Source: Pseudomonas putida W15Oct28
GTDB taxonomy: Bacteria > Pseudomonadota > Gammaproteobacteria > Pseudomonadales > Pseudomonadaceae
DNA length: 64,000 bases
NCBI RefSeq assembly: GCF_000708715.2
Contig: NZ_JENB01000027.1
Span: 1-64,000, forward strand
Reading direction: 5' to 3'
Shown: piece by piece, positions 63,934 through 64,000 of the stretch
Numbering within the stretch: the first letter of the stretch is position 1
Layout: every line of letters starts with the position of its first letter
Made by a program: the position numbers and the translations under genes
Notes under the pieces: model-generated
What the model was told of the DNA's origin: nothing
The model's input: the letters and a program-made list of their open reading frames with translations, nothing else
Databases searched by the model: none

Positions 63934-64000
63934 ATGACCCAGCACGCCGTGGCCCGCCTGGCCCAACTCGACGAACACCGCCCCTTGCGCGTCCAGGCCG
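63934..64000 (+). CDS. Start of a gene cut by the window end (possibly Rieske-type protein)
   Basis: ATG at 63934 with TTGGAGAAGCCCC upstream begins 22 visible codons (MTQHAVARLAQLDEHRPLRV). The N-terminus is reminiscent of small Rieske 2Fe-2S proteins of Pseudomonas, but too little is seen to be sure. Confidence 0.4.
   Translation, partial: MTQHAVARLAQLDEHRPLRVQA

Overview
The window reads as a chromosomal segment of a Pseudomonas, most likely the P. putida group. The evidence is high GC, a complete phenylacetate (paa) catabolic cluster in the putida-type order with its own permease and OprD-type porin, and many intergenic copies of the putida REP element (TGTGGGAGCGGG..CCCGCGAAGAGGC). No rRNA, tRNA or CRISPR array was found.

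Region by region. 1-1.8 kb is an accessory scar: the end of an IS3-family element sits inside the 3' part of a large gene, followed by a 9-bp tandem repeat and a 28-bp site that closely matches the Xer/dif chromosome-resolution site. 1.8-4.5 kb holds hldD and a hipBA toxin-antitoxin pair with a perfect palindromic operator. 4.6-22.1 kb is the paa catabolon: paaYX (minus strand) diverge from paaFGHIJK, then paaABCDE, a DUF485 protein with paaL (permease), paaM (porin) and paaZ. Together these import phenylacetate, activate it to the CoA thioester, epoxidise and open the ring, and beta-oxidise it to acetyl-CoA and succinyl-CoA. Repeated GATACRCAAATC-like motifs at both promoters are candidate PaaX boxes, and A-rich AANAANAA motifs at paaK, the paaL operon and paaM suggest Crc/Hfq catabolite control.

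22.3-35.3 kb is a mixed region: small lipoproteins, a divergent hybrid histidine kinase/LuxR regulator pair, a ClpP-like orphan protease, an iron-permease-like protein, a nucleosidase, a KGG protein, an ADP/ATP-carrier-like transporter, a Tat-exported aldo/keto reductase, a Dyp peroxidase, a BASS symporter, a CrtZ-like hydroxylase, and mgtC (with a long leader and possible leader peptide) followed by a GNAT acetyltransferase. 35.3-42.1 kb holds a block of 118-bp REP-based tandem repeats, a Cache-GGDEF diguanylate cyclase, a DUF4142 protein, a KfrA-like coiled-coil DNA-binding protein, and a three-gene set (DauR-like regulator, EutB-like dehydratase, EutC/ornithine-cyclodeaminase-like protein).

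42.1-47.8 kb contains the cytosine operon codB-pucR-codA and two tandem TenA paralogues behind a TPP riboswitch. 48.0-55.7 kb looks like one transcription unit: a large multicopper oxidase with an Ig-like tail, a SCO1-cytochrome c fusion, a GGDEF-EAL protein and a PhnD-like binding protein. 55.7-59.6 kb holds a stand-alone tyrosine recombinase preceded by an inverted repeat, a short-chain dehydrogenase fused to an SMP-30 lactonase, and a LysR regulator. 59.8-63.7 kb is a sugar-acid locus (glycerate kinase, CdaR, MFS permease). A last gene starts at 63934 and runs off the window.

Functions rest on motif and family recognition by eye; no database search was run.
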